Shown: positions 41,337 to 51,048, numbered from the stretch's first letter. The stretch: 64,000 nucleotides of DNA from Streptomyces sp. ML-6 (GCF_030116705.1 NZ_JAOTIK010000001.1:7592501-7656500), one strand, 5' to 3'. Notes: generated by a model not told the origin, from the sequence alone. Numbers and translations are program-made.

Positions 41337-43148
41337 TCAGCTCTCCCGCCCGTTCGGGGAGCCGTCACGGTGGTGGCCGGGCAGCAGCTCCTGCATCTTC
41401 GCCTTGAGCCCCTGCCTGATCATGCCGCCGCGGTCGCTGTCCCCCTTGACGACGGCGGAGACCACCGCTTCGGCCTGTTCCCGGGTGGCGTGCGGAGGGA
41501 TCGGAGGAACGGCCGGATCGGTGACGAAGTCGATGACGAAGGGGCGGTCCGCAGCCAGCGCCCGCCGCCAGGCGTCCTCGACACCATCGGGTTCCTCCAC
41601 CCTTGTGCCACCGAGGCCGATCGAGCGCGCGAAGCCGGCGTAGGGCACGTCGGGCAGGGACTGGGAGGGAAGGAACTGCGGGGCCCCGGACATGGCGCGC
41701 ATCTCCCAGGTGACCTGGTTCAGGTCCTGGTTGTTGAGCACCGCGACGACCAGCCGCGGGTCCTGCCACCGCGACCAGTACTTCGCGACGGTGATGAGTT
41801 CCGCCATGCCGTTCATCTGCATGGCACCGTCGCCGACGAGCGCCAGTGCGGGCCGGTCGGGATGGGCGAATTTCGCCCCGATCACGTACGGCACGCCCGG
41901 TCCCATCGTGGCGAGGGTGCCCGAGAGCGAGCCGCGCATCCGGCCGCGCAGCCGCAGATGACGCGCGTACCAGTTGGCGCCGGAACCGGAGTCGGCGGCC
42001 AGCATGAGGTCGTCCGGCAACAGCGGGTCGAGGCAGTGCACGACGTACTCCGGGTTGATTGGATCGGCCTCCACCGCGGCACGGTCGCGCATGACCTCCC
42101 ACCAGCGGGCGGTGTCCTTCTCGATCTTCTTGCGCCAGGCCCCGTGCTCCTTCCGCTTCAGTCTCGGCAGCAGCTCCCTGATCGTTCTCCTCGCGTCCCC
42201 GACCAGGTTCACCTCGAACGGGTAGCGCAGCCCGATCATGTGCGGGTCGATGTCGATCTGCACCGCGCGGGCCTGGTCCAGTTCGGGCAGGAACTGCGTG
42301 TAGGGGAAGCTGGAACCGATCACCAGAAGCGTGTCGCAGTCCCGCATGAGCTCGTACGAAGGCCGGGTGCCCAGCAGACCGACCGCCCCGGTCACATAGG
42401 GCAGCTCGTCGGAGAGCACGTCCTTGCCCAGCAGGGCCTTGGCCACCCCGGCGCCGAGCACGTCCGCGAGTTCCTCGACCTCCACCCGCGCGTTCCGGGC
42501 GCCCTGCCCGATCAGGACGGCGACCTTCTCACCCGCGTTCAGCACCTCCGCCGCCCGCGCGACGTCCTCGTCGGAAGGAACCGGGGCCGAGGAGCCCAGG
42601 CCCAGGCTGGAGGGCACCATCTTGAAGGCGTGCGTGGGCGGCGAGTAGTCGAGTTCCTGCACGTCCGCCGGGATGATGACCGCCGTCACGGTCCGTCGGG
42701 CGTACGAGGTGCGAAAGGCCCGGTCGATGACGTTGGGGAGCTGTTCGGGGACGGTCACCATCTCGCAGAAGTCCGAGGCGACGTCCTTGTACAGACTCAG
42801 CAGGTCGACCTCCTGCTGGTAGGAGCCGCCCATGGCGCTGCGGTTTGTCTGCCCCACCAGGGCCACCACGGGAACGTGGTCGAGCTTCGCGTCGTACAGC
42901 CCGTTGAGGAGGTGGATGGCGCCGGGTCCCGAGGTCGCCGCGCAGACCCCCGCCCGGCCGGAGAACTTGGCGTAGCCCACGGCTTCGAAGGCGGCCATCT
43001 CCTCGTGGCGGGCCTGGATGAACTCGGGTTCGTTGCCGGCGCGTCCCCAGGCGGCGAGGAGGCCGTTGATGCCGTCGCCCGCGTAGGCGAAGACATGCTC
43101 GACCTCCCACTCGCGCAGGCGCTGGAGAATGTAGTCGGACACCTTCAT
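41337..43148 (-). CDS. Pyruvate oxidase-type ThDP-dependent enzyme
   Basis: A 603-residue flavin/thiamine diphosphate enzyme of the pyruvate oxidase and acetolactate synthase family. Catalytic Glu of the ThDP site in QARHEEMAAFEAVGYA, the middle domain, and the ThDP-binding GDGAMQMNGMAEL ending in NNQDLN are present. Members of this streptomycete subgroup are annotated as pyruvate dehydrogenase (quinone) or thiamine-requiring enzymes; oxidation or decarboxylation of pyruvate is likely, but the substrate is inferred. Its stop abuts the GTG of the chimeric gene, and the D-lactate dehydrogenase-like gene ends 90 bases upstream, so all three may form an operon. Confidence 0.92.
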   Translation of the reverse strand: MKVSDYILQRLREWEVEHVFAYAGDGINGLLAAWGRAGNEPEFIQARHEEMAAFEAVGYAKFSGRAGVCAATSGPGAIHLLNGLYDAKLDHVPVVALVGQTNRSAMGGSYQQEVDLLSLYKDVASDFCEMVTVPEQLPNVIDRAFRTSYARRTVTAVIIPADVQELDYSPPTHAFKMVPSSLGLGSSAPVPSDEDVARAAEVLNAGEKVAVLIGQGARNARVEVEELADVLGAGVAKALLGKDVLSDELPYVTGAVGLLGTRPSYELMRDCDTLLVIGSSFPYTQFLPELDQARAVQIDIDPHMIGLRYPFEVNLVGDARRTIRELLPRLKRKEHGAWRKKIEKDTARWWEVMRDRAAVEADPINPEYVVHCLDPLLPDDLMLAADSGSGANWYARHLRLRGRMRGSLSGTLATMGPGVPYVIGAKFAHPDRPALALVGDGAMQMNGMAELITVAKYWSRWQDPRLVVAVLNNQDLNQVTWEMRAMSGAPQFLPSQSLPDVPYAGFARSIGLGGTRVEEPDGVEDAWRRALAADRPFVIDFVTDPAVPPIPPHATREQAEAVVSAVVKGDSDRGGMIRQGLKAKMQELLPGHHRDGSPNGRES

Positions 43149-43238
43149 CGGCCTCGGTCTCCTCTCGTGTCGTGCGCGTCTCTCGCGAAGGGCCGCACCG
43201 TCGTCGGGGCCGTGCTGCCCGGCGGCGCCGACCGCCTT

Positions 43239-46200
43239 TCAGCTCCGGAACATCCACCGGACACGGAACCGTCGGAGCAAGCCGTACGCGCCCGCTCCCA
43301 CCGCCCCGGCGGCAAGGACGGCAGCCGTCGTCACCCGGCGGCCGTCCTGCGCGGGAACCTCCGGACGCCCGGCGAGCTTTTCCGGCCGGCCCGCCGGAAG
43401 ACCGCCGTCCAGGCCGAGAGCCAGCGCCTCGGCCAGATGCATCGCCCGACGGCCGGCGCCGCCCTCCTCGATCTGAGTACGGCAGCTGAAGCCGTCCGCC
43501 AGGACGAGCGCCCCCGGCGGGGCGTTCCGCACGGCGGGCAGGACGCCCTGTTCGGCGATGGCGACCGAGAGTTCGTGATGCCCCCGCTCGAAACCGAAGT
43601 TCCCGGCCAGTCCGCAGCAGCCCTCGTCCAGCACGACCGCCTCGATGCCCGCGCGCCGCATCAGTTCGCGGTCCGCGTCGTCCTTGAGCACGGCGTGCTG
43701 GTGGCAGTGGGTCTGGACGACGGCGGACCGGGCGAGGCGCGGTGGGCGCCAGTCCTTCCGCGGCACCTCGCCGACGAGGAGTTCCGCGAAGGTGCGCATC
43801 TGCCGCGACAGCCGTTGGACGTCCAGGTCCTGCGGCATCAGCTCCGGGGCGTCGGTGCGGAAGACGGCGACGCACGACGGCTCCAGCCCGACGACCGGCG
43901 TGCCGGCCTCGATCCACGGACGCAGCTGTTCCACCGTCCGCCGCAGCGCTCTTTTCGCCGTGTCCAGTTGCCCGGTGGAGATCCAGGTGAGGCCGCAGCA
44001 GACGGGCCGCTCCGGCACGGCCACCCGGAATCCGGCGTCCTCCAGGACCCGCACCGCGGCTCGCGCGACGGCCGGGTGGAAGGAGTTGCTGAACGTGTCC
44101 GGCCACAGCACGACCGCCCGTTCATCCCCCGGTTCCGGCCGGGGAACGTTCCGCCCGGCCCACCACCGGCGGAAGGACTCCGACGCGAAGACCGGCGCCG
44201 TCCGTTCGGCGGCCACTCCCGCGAGACGTTTCCCGGCGGCTGCGAGACCGGGGGCATGGAGAAGAGCGTTCACCGTGCGTGGTGCGAGGCGCGCCACGCA
44301 CGCCCAGACCGGCAGCCAGCCCAGCGAGTAGTGGGCCGCGGGGCGCAGCCTGCGGGCGTAGTGGTGGGAGAGGAACTCGGCCTTGTAGGTGGCCATGTCG
44401 ACACCGACGGGGCAGTCGGACCGGCAGCCCTTGCAGGAGAGGCAGAGATCGAGCGCGTCGCGCACCTCGGGCGAGCGCCAGCCGCCGGTCACGGGAGAGT
44501 CGTCGTGCCCGCCCAGCATCTCGAACAGCAGGCGTGCCCGGCCGCGCGTGGAGTGTTCCTCCTCACCCGTCGCCCGGTACGACGGGCACATCACCCCGCC
44601 GGTGCGGCTGCGGCAGTTCCCGATCCCGACGCAACGCTTCATTGTCTCCCTGAAGGATCCGTCGTCGTGCGGGTAGCCGAAGTGCGTGGTGCGGCCGGCC
44701 GGATGCCACCGTGCTCCCAGCCGGAGGTCCTCGTCGACGCGGTGCGGGGCGACGACCTTCCCGGGATTCATCCTGTTGCCCGGGTCGAAGAGCCGTTTCA
44801 CCTCGCCGAAGGCATCGACGAGCGGGCGGCCGAACATCCGGTCCAGCAACTCGCCCCGGGCCTGCCCGTCGCCGTGCTCCCCCGAGAGCGAACCGCCGTG
44901 GGAGACGACGAGATCGGCGGCGCGGAACAGGAACGCGCGGAACGCGGCGACCCCCTCGGCGTGTGTGAGCTCGAACGGGATACGCGTGTGCACGCAGCCC
45001 TGGCCGAAGTGCCCGTAGAGCGAGGGGTGGCCGTAGCCGAACTCCGCGAACAGTTCCTTCAGGCCGCGCAGGTAGTCACCGAGCCGTTCCGGCGGTACGG
45101 CGGAGTCCTCCCAGCCCTCCCAGGTCTCGCGGTCGTCGGGCGGGCGCGCGGTCACCCCCAGGCCCGCCTCACGGGCCCGGAGCATCTTCTGTTCGCGGCC
45201 GGGGTCGTCCGAGAAGGAGACCCGCGGGTCCTCCGGGCCGCGGCCGAGCGCGTCGAGCAGGTCCCGGGCCTGCGCGTCCACGTCGTCCTGGCTCTCTCCG
45301 GCGAACTGGACGAGGAGCCAGCTCTCCCCCTCGGGGAAGGTCTCCAACGACTCGAGGTGGGAGCCCTCCTCGCGCATGAGCTGGGCCATGCGTCCGTCCA
45401 GGGCCTCCAGCAGCTCCGGTTCGCCGTGCGCCAGCAGCCGGGGCACGTCGTCGGCGGCCGTGCAGATGTCGTCGTAGCCGAGTACGACCATCGCCTCGCG
45501 ACGGGGCACGGGCACCAGATCCAGCTCGGCCCGCAGGACGACGACCAGGGTGCCCTCGCTCCCGACGAGCGCGCGTGCCACGTCGAAGCCGTTCTCCGGC
45601 AGCAGCGAGTCGAGGTTGTAGCCGGACACCCGTCGCGGAAGGCGCGGAAAGCCGTGGCGGATGTCCGCCAGATGCCCGTCCACCACGTGGCGCAGCCCGG
45701 CGTAGAGCTCGGCGCGACGGCCCCCGGCGCGGAGCACGGCTTCGTACTCCTCGCCGGAGGTGGGGCCGACCCAGCAACGCGTCCCGTCGTAGGTCAGGAT
45801 CTCCAGGCGCCGCACGTTGTCCACCGTCTTGCCGTACGCCTGCGCCGACGCCCCGCAGGAGTTGTTCCCGATCATCCCGCCCAGCGAACAGTGGCTGTGG
45901 GTGGAGGGCTTCGGGCCGAACTTCAGCCGATCCCGCGACAGTTGACGGTTCAGTTCGTCCAGCACGATTCCGGGCTCGACCACGCAGGTCCGGCGGTCGG
46001 GCGCCACGGACACCAGCTTGTGGCAGTACTTCGTCCAGTCGATGACCACCGCGGCATTCGTGCACTGGCCGGCCAGGCTCGTCCCGCCGCCCCTGGACAG
46101 CACCGGCGCGCCGAACCGGGCACAGATCCGCACCGCGTCCGCGCCCGCCTCGACATCGCGGGGCACGACCACGGCGATCGGGACCTGCCGGTAGTTCGAC

Positions 46201-46358
46201 CCGTCCGTGGAGTAGGCGCCCCGGCTGCCCGCGTCGAAACGCACCTCTCCCCGCACCCCCTCGCGCAGCGCCCGTTCCAGGCTGACCACATCGACGGGTG
46301 CCGCGGCGGGGGAGCCGGGTCCCGGACCGGGGGAGTGCGAAGAAGACTGGCGCTTCAT
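43239..46358 (-). CDS. Three-part FAD/Fe-S oxidoreductase, D-lactate or glycolate dehydrogenase type
   Basis: A 1039-residue fusion of three modules. Residues 40-500 form a GlcD/VAO-type FAD domain (SRGGGTSLAGQ, GNNSCGASAQAYGKT, GSEGTLVVVLRAEL). Residues about 590-700 hold the iron-sulfur domain (CLSCKGCRSDCPVGVD). The remainder is a Cys-rich GlpC/CCG-type domain with two CCG motifs (RPVCCGLTW, DEGCCGLAGNFG). The C-terminal end has a hydrophobic helix (VLAAGAVGAGAYGLL). Such enzymes pass electrons from D-lactate or glycolate to quinone. The ATG at 46358 follows AGAGGA. Together with the pyruvate oxidase-type gene downstream it would oxidise lactate to pyruvate and beyond. Confidence 0.92.
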   Translation of the reverse strand: MKRQSSSHSPGPGPGSPAAAPVDVVSLERALREGVRGEVRFDAGSRGAYSTDGSNYRQVPIAVVVPRDVEAGADAVRICARFGAPVLSRGGGTSLAGQCTNAAVVIDWTKYCHKLVSVAPDRRTCVVEPGIVLDELNRQLSRDRLKFGPKPSTHSHCSLGGMIGNNSCGASAQAYGKTVDNVRRLEILTYDGTRCWVGPTSGEEYEAVLRAGGRRAELYAGLRHVVDGHLADIRHGFPRLPRRVSGYNLDSLLPENGFDVARALVGSEGTLVVVLRAELDLVPVPRREAMVVLGYDDICTAADDVPRLLAHGEPELLEALDGRMAQLMREEGSHLESLETFPEGESWLLVQFAGESQDDVDAQARDLLDALGRGPEDPRVSFSDDPGREQKMLRAREAGLGVTARPPDDRETWEGWEDSAVPPERLGDYLRGLKELFAEFGYGHPSLYGHFGQGCVHTRIPFELTHAEGVAAFRAFLFRAADLVVSHGGSLSGEHGDGQARGELLDRMFGRPLVDAFGEVKRLFDPGNRMNPGKVVAPHRVDEDLRLGARWHPAGRTTHFGYPHDDGSFRETMKRCVGIGNCRSRTGGVMCPSYRATGEEEHSTRGRARLLFEMLGGHDDSPVTGGWRSPEVRDALDLCLSCKGCRSDCPVGVDMATYKAEFLSHHYARRLRPAAHYSLGWLPVWACVARLAPRTVNALLHAPGLAAAGKRLAGVAAERTAPVFASESFRRWWAGRNVPRPEPGDERAVVLWPDTFSNSFHPAVARAAVRVLEDAGFRVAVPERPVCCGLTWISTGQLDTAKRALRRTVEQLRPWIEAGTPVVGLEPSCVAVFRTDAPELMPQDLDVQRLSRQMRTFAELLVGEVPRKDWRPPRLARSAVVQTHCHQHAVLKDDADRELMRRAGIEAVVLDEGCCGLAGNFGFERGHHELSVAIAEQGVLPAVRNAPPGALVLADGFSCRTQIEEGGAGRRAMHLAEALALGLDGGLPAGRPEKLAGRPEVPAQDGRRVTTAAVLAAGAVGAGAYGLLRRFRVRWMFRS

Positions 46359-46953
46359 GGCTGTTCCTCTTTCCGGTGCGGTGGCTCTGGATCGCGGGCC
46401 GGGTGCTCCCGGCAGGTCGCTCTCCGGCCCGCCCCGCCGGTGGGAGCGCCCGGTCGCCGGTACCGTCGGCATCACCTGCACTGCCGCCCGCACGATCGTG
46501 CTCCCACGCCCGACCGCGTGCTTCGCCGGTAAGGGCCGCCCTCTCCAGACAACCAGTGACCGGGCCACCCCGCCTCCCGGGGCGCGGAGCCCCGCAGGGC
46601 GGCGGAGCCGGGCCGGGGCTTCGCGCCGGGCCGGGGAGCGGTGACGGCCCGCCCGAGGCGTTCGTGGAGGCAGCCGCCCCGCTCTGCTCCCGCACGCACG
46701 CCGTGGGACAGCCCCGCCCGAGGCCGTTGTGATGATCGATCCACCGGACGGAAGGTGCCCGGTTCGGGCGGGCCTTCCAAAAACGGCTGGGCTGTCCCAC
46801 GGAAAACTCTCCGGCCGCCCCGGTGCCCCATGCAGTCGACGGCCCGTCACCTGGACGGTCACACCGCATGCGTGTTGAAGAGCCTTCGGGTGCCCGCTGT
46901 GGAACGGTGAGCTGTCTTCGGGTCACGCGACAAGAGCGGAAGGAATCATCCTT
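46359..46953. other. Divergent regulatory gap with inverted repeats
   Basis: 595 bases between the D-lactate dehydrogenase-like gene and hemerythrin paralogue 2. No gene with plausible codon use. It contains a widely spaced 14-base inverted repeat (listed separately) and should hold two divergent promoters. Confidence 0.5.
46701..46802. repeat. 14-base perfect inverted repeat spaced by 74 bases
   Basis: CCGTGGGACAGCCC at 46701-46714 and its exact reverse complement at 46789-46802. A weaker complementary pair (GCCCCGCCCGAGG and a CGGGCGGG block) lies inside. It may be a small mobile relic of 102 bases, a large hairpin, or two operator half-sites. No target-site duplication is seen. Confidence 0.6.
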
Positions 46954-47514
46954 ATGGGACATGGCGGCAATGTGATCGCGGAACTCACCACCGACCACCG
47001 GGAGGTCGATGAACTGTTCGCGAAGATCGAGGACCTGCCGGTCGGTGATGAGCAGCGCCGGAAGCTGGCCGATGAGCTCACCATCGAACTGGTACGCCAC
47101 TCCGTCGCGGAGGAGATGTACCTGTACCCGGCCGTGCGCAAGCACGTCGAGGACGGGGACGTGATCGCGGACAAGGAGCTTTCCGATCACGCCCAGGTGG
47201 AGCAGCACCTCAAGGAGCTGGAGAGCATGGCTGCGGACGACCCGCAGTTCGATTCTCTGGTGGCGCGGCTGAAGGTCGAGGTGAGCGAGCACGTGCGAGA
47301 TGAGGAAGGCCGGCTGTTCCCCCTGCTCGCCGCGGCCTGTACCCCCGCAGCTCTGGACGACCTGGGCGACAAGGTGCGTACAGCGAAGAAGACGGCCCCG
47401 ACCCGTCCGCACCCCTCCGCCCCGGACACCCCGCCCGGCAACAAGCTGCTGGGGCCCGGTGCCGGGCTGGTGGACCGGCTCCGCGACCTGCTGTCAGGCC
47501 GCGGCAAGGACTGA
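46954..47514 (+). CDS. Hemerythrin-like protein, paralogue 2
   Basis: A 186-residue di-iron four-helix-bundle protein with ligands in TTDHREVDELF, VRHSVAEEMYLYPAVRKH, SDHAQVEQHL and HVRDEEGRLFP. It is clearly related to paralogue 1 at 34264-34821 along its whole length including the C-terminal tail (TAPTRPHPS, NKLLGPGAGLVDRLRDLL). The last metal site has Gly in place of the His of paralogue 1 (EEGRLFP against EEHELFP), which could change oxygen or NO binding. The ATG at 46954 follows GGAAGGA. CBS and isochorismatase genes follow on the same strand. Confidence 0.93.
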   Translation: MGHGGNVIAELTTDHREVDELFAKIEDLPVGDEQRRKLADELTIELVRHSVAEEMYLYPAVRKHVEDGDVIADKELSDHAQVEQHLKELESMAADDPQFDSLVARLKVEVSEHVRDEEGRLFPLLAAACTPAALDDLGDKVRTAKKTAPTRPHPSAPDTPPGNKLLGPGAGLVDRLRDLLSGRGKD

Positions 47515-47601
47515 ACCCCACCGGACGGACCCCCACCGGACGGACAGGGACACCCCCGGCCGATCGGCCGGATCAGGAACAGCGACAGAAGAGAGCGGAC
47601 A

Positions 47602-48018
47602 ATGACCACTGCACGAGAGATCATGACCGAGGGCGCCGAATGCATCGGTGCCGACGAGCCGGTCCTGCTCGCGGCCCGGAAGATGACCGAAATGGGTGTC
47701 GGCGCGCTCCCGATCTGCGGCACGGACGACAGGCTCAAGGGTGTGCTCACCGACCGGGACATCGTGATCAAGGTCCTGGGGGCCGGCAAGGACCCCGCGT
47801 CGACCACTGCCGGCGAGCTCGCCCAGGGCGAAGCCGTGACGATCGGCGCCGACGACGATGCCGGCGAGATCATGCGCACCATGAGCACACACAAGGTCCG
47901 TCGGCTGCCGGTCATCGACGGCCACCGCCTGGTCGGCATGGTCGCCCAGGCCGACGTGGCCCGCGCCCTGCCCGACCCCCAGGTGGGCGACCTGCTGGAA
48001 GCGCTCTCCACCGACTGA
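47602..48018 (+). CDS. Two-CBS-domain protein
   Basis: A 138-residue protein consisting of a pair of CBS domains (first MTTAREIMTEGAECIGADEP to DRDIVIKV, second AQGEAVTIGADDDAGEIM to QADVARAL). CBS pairs bind adenosine nucleotides and act as energy sensors; small stand-alone members are typical of hypoxia and stress regulons in actinobacteria (for example hrp1 in Mycobacterium). The ATG at 47602 follows AGAGAG. It sits 87 bases after hemerythrin 2, consistent with joint control. Confidence 0.92.
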   Translation: MTTAREIMTEGAECIGADEPVLLAARKMTEMGVGALPICGTDDRLKGVLTDRDIVIKVLGAGKDPASTTAGELAQGEAVTIGADDDAGEIMRTMSTHKVRRLPVIDGHRLVGMVAQADVARALPDPQVGDLLEALSTD

Positions 48019-48310
48019 ACGGAACGCGCTTCCAGGGGGCATCTGCCACTGCCGGGGGTCGCTCCCGTCAGGTTCCGCGAGGGGCACTCACGCACAGGTC
48101 CAGGTCCCAGGGGGGCATGCCGGCGCTTCGGGGCGAGTTCGGCGGCGGGGGCGTCCCTGGCCGGCCGATGGCGCGCCGCGGGTGGGGGAGACGCGCCACG
48201 CCCACCCCGACGCCGCCGTCCCCGGAGCGAAAGGCAGCCGACGACGCTCCACGGACAGCGTGGCTGCCGGGCGAGGCCAGGAGAGTTCGGACAGGGGAGA
48301 GGGTGGTGGC

Positions 48311-48847
48311 ATGGGCCGCTCGGCACTCATCGTCATCGACATGATCAACACCTATGAGCACAGGGACGCGGAGCTGCTGCTGCCCGCCGCCACGGCGGCG
48401 CTGCCCGGGATCGTGTCGTTGATCGGCCGCGCCCGCGCGGCCGGGACCCCGGTGATCTACGCCAACGACAACTGGGGGCAGTGGCGCTCCCACCACGGCG
48501 AGCTGCTCGACGAGGCCCTGGCGACGCCGCACGCCGCTCTTGTGGAGCCGCTGCGGCCGGACGCGGAGTCCCTGTTCATCCTCAAGGCCAGACACTCCAT
48601 CTTCTACGAGACGCCGCTGACGTATCTGCTGGCGGAACTCGACGTGGACCGGGTGGTTCTGACCGGTCAGGTGACCGAACAGTGCGTGCTGTACTCGGCG
48701 CTCGACGCGCACATCCGGCGTCTCGGCGTGATCGTGCCCGTGGATGCAGTGGCCGCCATCCACCCGGACCTCGCGGAGGCTGCGCTGACCATGATGCGGC
48801 GGAACATGGGCGCGGACATCACCCGGGCCGCCGAGGTCGTGTGGTGA
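48311..48847 (+). CDS. Isochorismatase-family cysteine hydrolase
   Basis: A 178-residue hydrolase with the full catalytic triad pattern: Asp10 (LIVIDMINTY), Lys92 (FILKARHSIF) and Cys125 (GQVTEQCVLYSA). Relatives hydrolyse nicotinamide, biuret, N-carbamoylsarcosine or isochorismate; none can be chosen from sequence. The ATG at 48311 lies behind GGGAGAGGG. It is separated by a 292-base gap from the CBS gene and by a terminator from the convergent aromatic operon. Confidence 0.9.
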   Translation: MGRSALIVIDMINTYEHRDAELLLPAATAALPGIVSLIGRARAAGTPVIYANDNWGQWRSHHGELLDEALATPHAALVEPLRPDAESLFILKARHSIFYETPLTYLLAELDVDRVVLTGQVTEQCVLYSALDAHIRRLGVIVPVDAVAAIHPDLAEAALTMMRRNMGADITRAAEVVW

Positions 48848-49010
48848 GGCCGGGTCCGGCCCGAGGCCGCTCCTCTGCGACCGCGTGCCGTACGAGCTCG
48901 CCGGTGAGTCGGCCGAGCAGCCGTCTGCGTTCTGGGACCGGGCCGGAACGGCTCCGATCCGGTCATGGTTCGTCCACCTCACGATGGACGGCCCTCAGCA
49001 CCCCCATGTT

Positions 49011-49063
49011 CTCCGTCGGTCCGGTTCGAGGGGTGGAGCCGACCGTGAACCGGACCGACGGAG
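49011..49063 (-). terminator. Terminator of the meta-cleavage downstream operon
   Basis: Perfect 17-base stem (49011-49027 with 49047-49063) and 19-base loop, ending 7 bases beyond the stop codon of the aldolase gene. It may also stop transcription arriving from the isochorismatase-like gene. Confidence 0.9.
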
Positions 49064-49069
49064 CGGGGC

Positions 49070-50080
49070 TCAGCGGCCGGCCGCCAGACCGAGGGCGATG
49101 TCGACGATCATGTCTTCCTGGCCGCCGACCAGAGCGCGTCGGCCGCATTCCATCAGGATGTCGCGGACGTCGACCTCATACCGCTGCGCGGCCGTCTCCG
49201 CGTGCCGCAGGAAGCTCGAGTAGACCCCCGCGTAGCCCAGGGTCAGGGTCTCGCGGTCGACCCGGACCGGACGGTCCTGGAGGGGACGGATGATGTCGTC
49301 GGCCGCGTCCTGGAGCTTGAACAGGTCACAGCCGTGCTCGAAGCCCGACAGGTTCGCGACGGCCACGAACGCCTCGAGGGGACAGTTGCCCGCGCCCGCG
49401 CCGTGTCCCGCGAGGGAGGCGTCGACCCGGTACACGCCGTTCTCGACCGCGACCACGGAGTTCGCCACCGAGAGCGAGAGGTTCTCGTGGGCGTGGATGC
49501 CGATCTCGGTCGCCGGGTCGAGGACGTCCCGGTAGGCGCGCACCCGGGCCGCGACGTCGTTCATCGTCAGCCGGCCGCCGGAGTCGGTGACGTAGACGCA
49601 GTGGGCGCCGTACGACTCCATCAACTTGGCCTGCTGCGCGAGCTGTTCGGGCTCGGCCATGTGGGAGAGCATCAGGAAGCCGGAGACGTCCATGCCCAGC
49701 TCGCGCGCGGCGGCGATGTGCTGTGCGGAGACGTCGGCCTCGGTGCAGTGGGTGGCCACCCGCACCGAGCGGACGCCGAGGTCGTGGGCGCGCTTCAGCT
49801 CGTGGACGGTGCCGACGCCCGGCAGCAGCAGGGTGGTGAGGCGGGCGCGCTTCAGCACGGAGGCGGCGGCCTCGATCCACTCCCAGTCGGTGTGCGAGCC
49901 CGGGCCGTAGTTGAGGGAGCTGCCGGCGAGGCCGTCGCCGTGGGCGACCTCGATCGCGTCGACGCCGGCCTCCTCCAGGGCGACGACGATGCGCCGGACG
50001 TCCTCGGGCGTGATGCGGTGCCGCACGGCGTGCATGCCGTCGCGGAGAGTGACGTCCTGGACGAAGATCGGGGTGCTCAC
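49070..50080 (-). CDS. mhpE: 4-hydroxy-2-oxovalerate aldolase
   Basis: A 336-residue class II pyruvate aldolase (DmpG/MhpE/HsaF) that splits 4-hydroxy-2-oxovalerate into pyruvate and acetaldehyde. Metal and substrate residues are seen in [13 protein letters not shown] and in the [14 protein letters not shown] block with the two metal-binding His. The C-terminal communication domain needed for channelling to the dehydrogenase is present ([18 protein letters not shown]). GTG start at 50080 overlaps the stop codon of the acetaldehyde dehydrogenase gene (GTGA), matching their known heteromeric complex. Confidence 0.96.
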   Translation of the reverse strand: MSTPIFVQDVTLRDGMHAVRHRITPEDVRRIVVALEEAGVDAIEVAHGDGLAGSSLNYGPGSHTDWEWIEAAASVLKRARLTTLLLPGVGTVHELKRAHDLGVRSVRVATHCTEADVSAQHIAAARELGMDVSGFLMLSHMAEPEQLAQQAKLMESYGAHCVYVTDSGGRLTMNDVAARVRAYRDVLDPATEIGIHAHENLSLSVANSVVAVENGVYRVDASLAGHGAGAGNCPLEAFVAVANLSGFEHGCDLFKLQDAADDIIRPLQDRPVRVDRETLTLGYAGVYSSFLRHAETAAQRYEVDVRDILMECGRRALVGGQEDMIVDIALGLAAGR

Positions 50081-51039
50081 TGCATGGCCTCCTTCGCGGC
50101 GGCGATCTTCTCGGCCATCTGCACGGCGGCCGAGGTCATGATGTCGAGGTTCCCGGCGTACGCCGGGAGGTACATGCCCGCGCCCTCCACCTCGAGGAAG
50201 ACCGACACCTGGTGGGTCGGCCGCCGGGTGACGCCGTCGGCGAGCAGCGTCTCGACGGGCTGGTCGGCCGGGATCCCGGTGATCTGGACGTCCCGGACCA
50301 TCCGGTAGCCCGGTACGTACGCCGAGACCTCGGTGACCATCTTGCGGACCGACTCGGTGATCTGTGCCTTCGCGGTCTCGCCGTCCTCGCCCTCGTCCAG
50401 GGTGACCAGGGCGAAGACCGTGTCCCGCATCATCAGTGGCGGCTCGGCCGGGTTGAGGATGATGACCGCCTTGCCCCGCGCGGCGCCACCGACCTCCACG
50501 ATCGCCGAGGAGGTGGTCTCGGTGAACTCGTCGATGTTCGCCCGGGTTCCCGGACCGGCCGACTTCGAGGCGATCGAGGCGACGATCTCCGCGTAGGCCA
50601 CCGGGGTGACCCGGCTGATCGCGGCCACGACCGGGATCGTGGCCTGGCCGCCGCAGGTGACCATGTTGACGTTCGGCGCGTCGAGGTGCTCCTCCGGATT
50701 GACCGCCGGCACGACGTACGGGCCGATCGCGGCCGGCGTCAGGTCGATCACGCGGATGCCGCGCGGCCGCAGCTTCGCGTCGTTGGCCCGGTGCGCGCCG
50801 GCGGAGGTGGCGTCGAAGACGATGCCGATCTCGTCGATCTGCGGCGACTTCAGCAGTCCGTCCACGCCCTCGGCGGTCGTCTCGAACCCGAGCCGGGCGG
50901 CGCGCGCCAAGCCGTCGGACGCCGGGTCGATGCCGACCATGACGCCCATCTCGAGATGCTGCGCCGTGCGCATGATCTTGATCATCAGGTCGGTGCCGAT
51001 GTTGCCCGACCCGATGACGGCGACCTTCGTCTTGCTCAT
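50077..51039 (-). CDS. mhpF: Acetaldehyde dehydrogenase (acylating)
   Basis: A 320-residue NAD-dependent enzyme (DmpF/MhpF/HsaG) that turns acetaldehyde from the aldolase into acetyl-CoA. The nucleotide-binding [18 protein letters not shown] and catalytic Cys in [16 protein letters not shown] are clear. It forms a complex with the aldolase, consistent with the overlapping genes. The hydratase gene ends 9 bases upstream. Confidence 0.96.
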   Translation of the reverse strand: MSKTKVAVIGSGNIGTDLMIKIMRTAQHLEMGVMVGIDPASDGLARAARLGFETTAEGVDGLLKSPQIDEIGIVFDATSAGAHRANDAKLRPRGIRVIDLTPAAIGPYVVPAVNPEEHLDAPNVNMVTCGGQATIPVVAAISRVTPVAYAEIVASIASKSAGPGTRANIDEFTETTSSAIVEVGGAARGKAVIILNPAEPPLMMRDTVFALVTLDEGEDGETAKAQITESVRKMVTEVSAYVPGYRMVRDVQITGIPADQPVETLLADGVTRRPTHQVSVFLEVEGAGMYLPAYAGNLDIMTSAAVQMAEKIAAAKEAMQ

Positions 51040-51048
51040 CGTCGTTCC

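Noticed and set aside
39987..46532. A 2181-codon plus-strand open frame opposite the GH15, ThDP and dehydrogenase genes
   Set aside because: It is a shadow of high-GC coding sequence on the other strand; it has no domains and lies fully antisense to three well-supported genes.
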